Shown piece by piece: positions 62,837-64,000 of a DNA stretch of 64,000 nt. The stretch's first letter is position 1, and every line of letters begins with the position of its first letter. Made by a program: the position numbers and the translations under genes. This DNA is from Petrolisthes cinctipes (lineage: Eukaryota > Arthropoda > Malacostraca > Decapoda > Porcellanidae): NCBI GenBank assembly GCA_033782935.1, contig JAWQEG010000283.1, positions 496,001 through 560,000 on the forward strand, given 5' to 3'. The notes under the pieces were generated by a model that was not told the origin of the DNA, made no database searches, and saw nothing but the letters and a program-made list of their open reading frames with translations.

Positions 62837-64000
62837 CAAAAGCGATCTGTACATGCCTACTCCGTGTTAGAGTATTTTCAAAATACAGGCCAAAAACATA
62901 CTGAAAATCGATCTTTTAGGTGCCCAAAAGTCGATATGTGCATGCATCTTCTGTACCCGTTAATATCTCAAATTCTGGCCCTAAACACCCGAAAATTCGA
63001 TATTTTTGGGTCCCAGAAGCGATCTGTACATGCCTACTCAGTGCTAGAATGTTTTCAAAATATAGGCTCAAATCATGCTCAAAATCAATATTTTAGGTGC
63101 TCAAAAGTCGATATGTGCATGCATCTTCTGTACTTGTTTATATCTCAAATTCAGGCTCAAAACACCCGAAAATTCGATATTTTGGGGTCCCTGAAGCGAT
63201 CTGTACATGCCTACTCAGTGCTAGAATGTTTTCAAAATATAGGCTCAAAACATCCTCAAAATCGATATTTTAGATGCCCAAAAGTCGATATGTGCATGCA
63301 TCTTCTGTACCCGTTTATATCTCAAATTCTGGCCCTAAACACCCGAAAATTCAATATATTGGGGTCCCAGACGCGATTTGTACATGCCTACTCAGTGCTA
63401 GAATATTATCAAAATATAGGCTAAAAACATGATAAAATTCGATATTTTAGGTGCCAAAAAGTCGATATCTCAAATTCAGTCCCAAAACACCCGAAAATTC
63501 GATATTTAGGGGTCCCCGAAGTGATCTGTACATGCCTACTCCGTGTTAGAGTATTTTAAAAATACAGGCCAAAAACATACTGAAAATCGATCTTTTAGGT
63601 GCCCAAAAGTCGATATGTGCATGCATCTTCTGTACCCGTTTATATCTCAAATTCTGGCCCTAAACACCCAAAAATTCGATATTTTTGGGTCCCAGAAGCG
63701 ATCTGTACATGCCTACTCAGTGCTAGAATGTTTTCAAAATATAGGCTCAAAACATGCTCAAAATCGATATTTTAGGTGCCCAAAAGTCGATATGTGCATG
63801 CATCTTCTGTACTCGTTTATATCTCAAATTCAAGCTCAAAACACCCGAAAATTCGATATTTTGGGGTCCCAGAAGCGATCTGTACATGCCTACTCAGTGC
63901 TAGAATATTTTCAAAATATAGGCTAAAAACATGCTAAAAATCGATATTTTAGGTGCCCAAAAGTCGATATGTGCATGCATCTCCTGTATTCGTTTAAATC
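62837..64000. repeat. 1,003-bp block, copy 2, and array continuing off the window
   Basis: It repeats 61,834 onward for about 400 bp closely and then less so. The last bases, ending in cctgtattcgtttaaatc, are mid-unit, so the array continues beyond 64,000. No boundary, telomere-like repeat or gene appears. Confidence 0.86.

Larger units (their letters stand above)
1..64000. repeat. Tandem satellite array, 177-bp basic unit, spanning the whole window
   Basis: Every part of the window reads as head-to-tail copies of one unit. The word tgtacatgcctact or a close variant recurs at 1, 179, 327, 503, 651, 827, 975, 1152, 1329, 1476, 1654, 1830, 2007, 2154 and so on to the end, at spacings of about 177 or 148 bp. 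One representative unit (36,435-36,611) counts 68 G+C in 177 bp, 38%. All units lie in one orientation; I saw no inversion and no unique insert. Both ends of the window fall inside the array, so its true length is unknown. Such arrays are typical of eukaryotic centromeric or heterochromatic DNA; that role is inferred from organisation only. The family is not one I recognise, and it does not resemble the Arabidopsis 178-bp or human alpha satellite sequences as I know them. Confidence 0.98.

Noticed and set aside
1..64000. rDNA, 5S genes, tRNA clusters or telomeric repeats
   Set aside because: Units show no recognisable rRNA or tRNA sequence, no internal promoter boxes in the right places, and no short G-rich telomeric motif.
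1..64000. Identification as a named published satellite or assignment to a species
   Set aside because: I do not recognise the consensus, and no unique flanking sequence is present to place it; naming it would be a guess.

Overview
The whole 64 kb window is one uninterrupted tandem satellite-DNA array. I find no gene, RNA gene, transposon or other unique sequence. The basic unit is about 177 bp and about 38% G+C. It is easiest to phase on the near-invariant word tgtacatgcctact, which recurs at nearly constant spacing from base 1 to base 64,000. With a mean unit of about 168 bp (18 units in 3,031 bp at 13,979-17,009), the window holds roughly 380 units, all in the same orientation. This organisation is typical of eukaryotic centromeric or heterochromatic satellites. 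I do not recognise the family, cannot name the organism, and cannot choose between plant and animal.

There are three length classes. The full unit is 175-178 bp. A short unit of 147-149 bp lacks an internal 29 bp flanked by ATAT. A 114-bp unit lacks 63 bp and occurs only at about 25.7-33.9 kb. The 177-bp unit is itself an ancient dimer: an 88-bp half and an 89-bp half align over their full length at roughly two-thirds identity by hand.

Layout. 1-13,978 is an older, more diverged domain whose duplicated segments lie 2.3-6 kb apart and carry visible substitutions. 13,979-20,040 is a nearly perfect tandem duplication of a 3,031-bp, 18-unit block. 20,041-25,696 is mixed satellite. 25,697-34,005 is a higher-order-repeat domain built on a 969-bp six-unit block and its five-unit core, including the 114-bp units. 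34,006-40,730 carries segments found again 6-13 kb downstream. 40,731-43,730 is a 1,500-bp, nine-unit block in two copies, with a visible crossover unit at the junction. 42,710-47,460 is repeated at 49,312-53,532 with gain or loss of whole units. 51,475-55,563 is a 2,033-bp, twelve-unit block in two copies. 55,564-64,000 holds further block duplications at offsets of about 1.0, 1.65, 2.15 and 3.16 kb.

Many ORFs of 60-242 codons cross the window because 177 and 114 are multiples of three and the unit is open in more than one frame. They are read as by-products of the repeat, so no CDS is annotated. The most interesting content is the evolutionary record: dimer origin, microhomology deletion, covarying dyad arms, CpG-type diagnostic variants and successive layers of unequal exchange.
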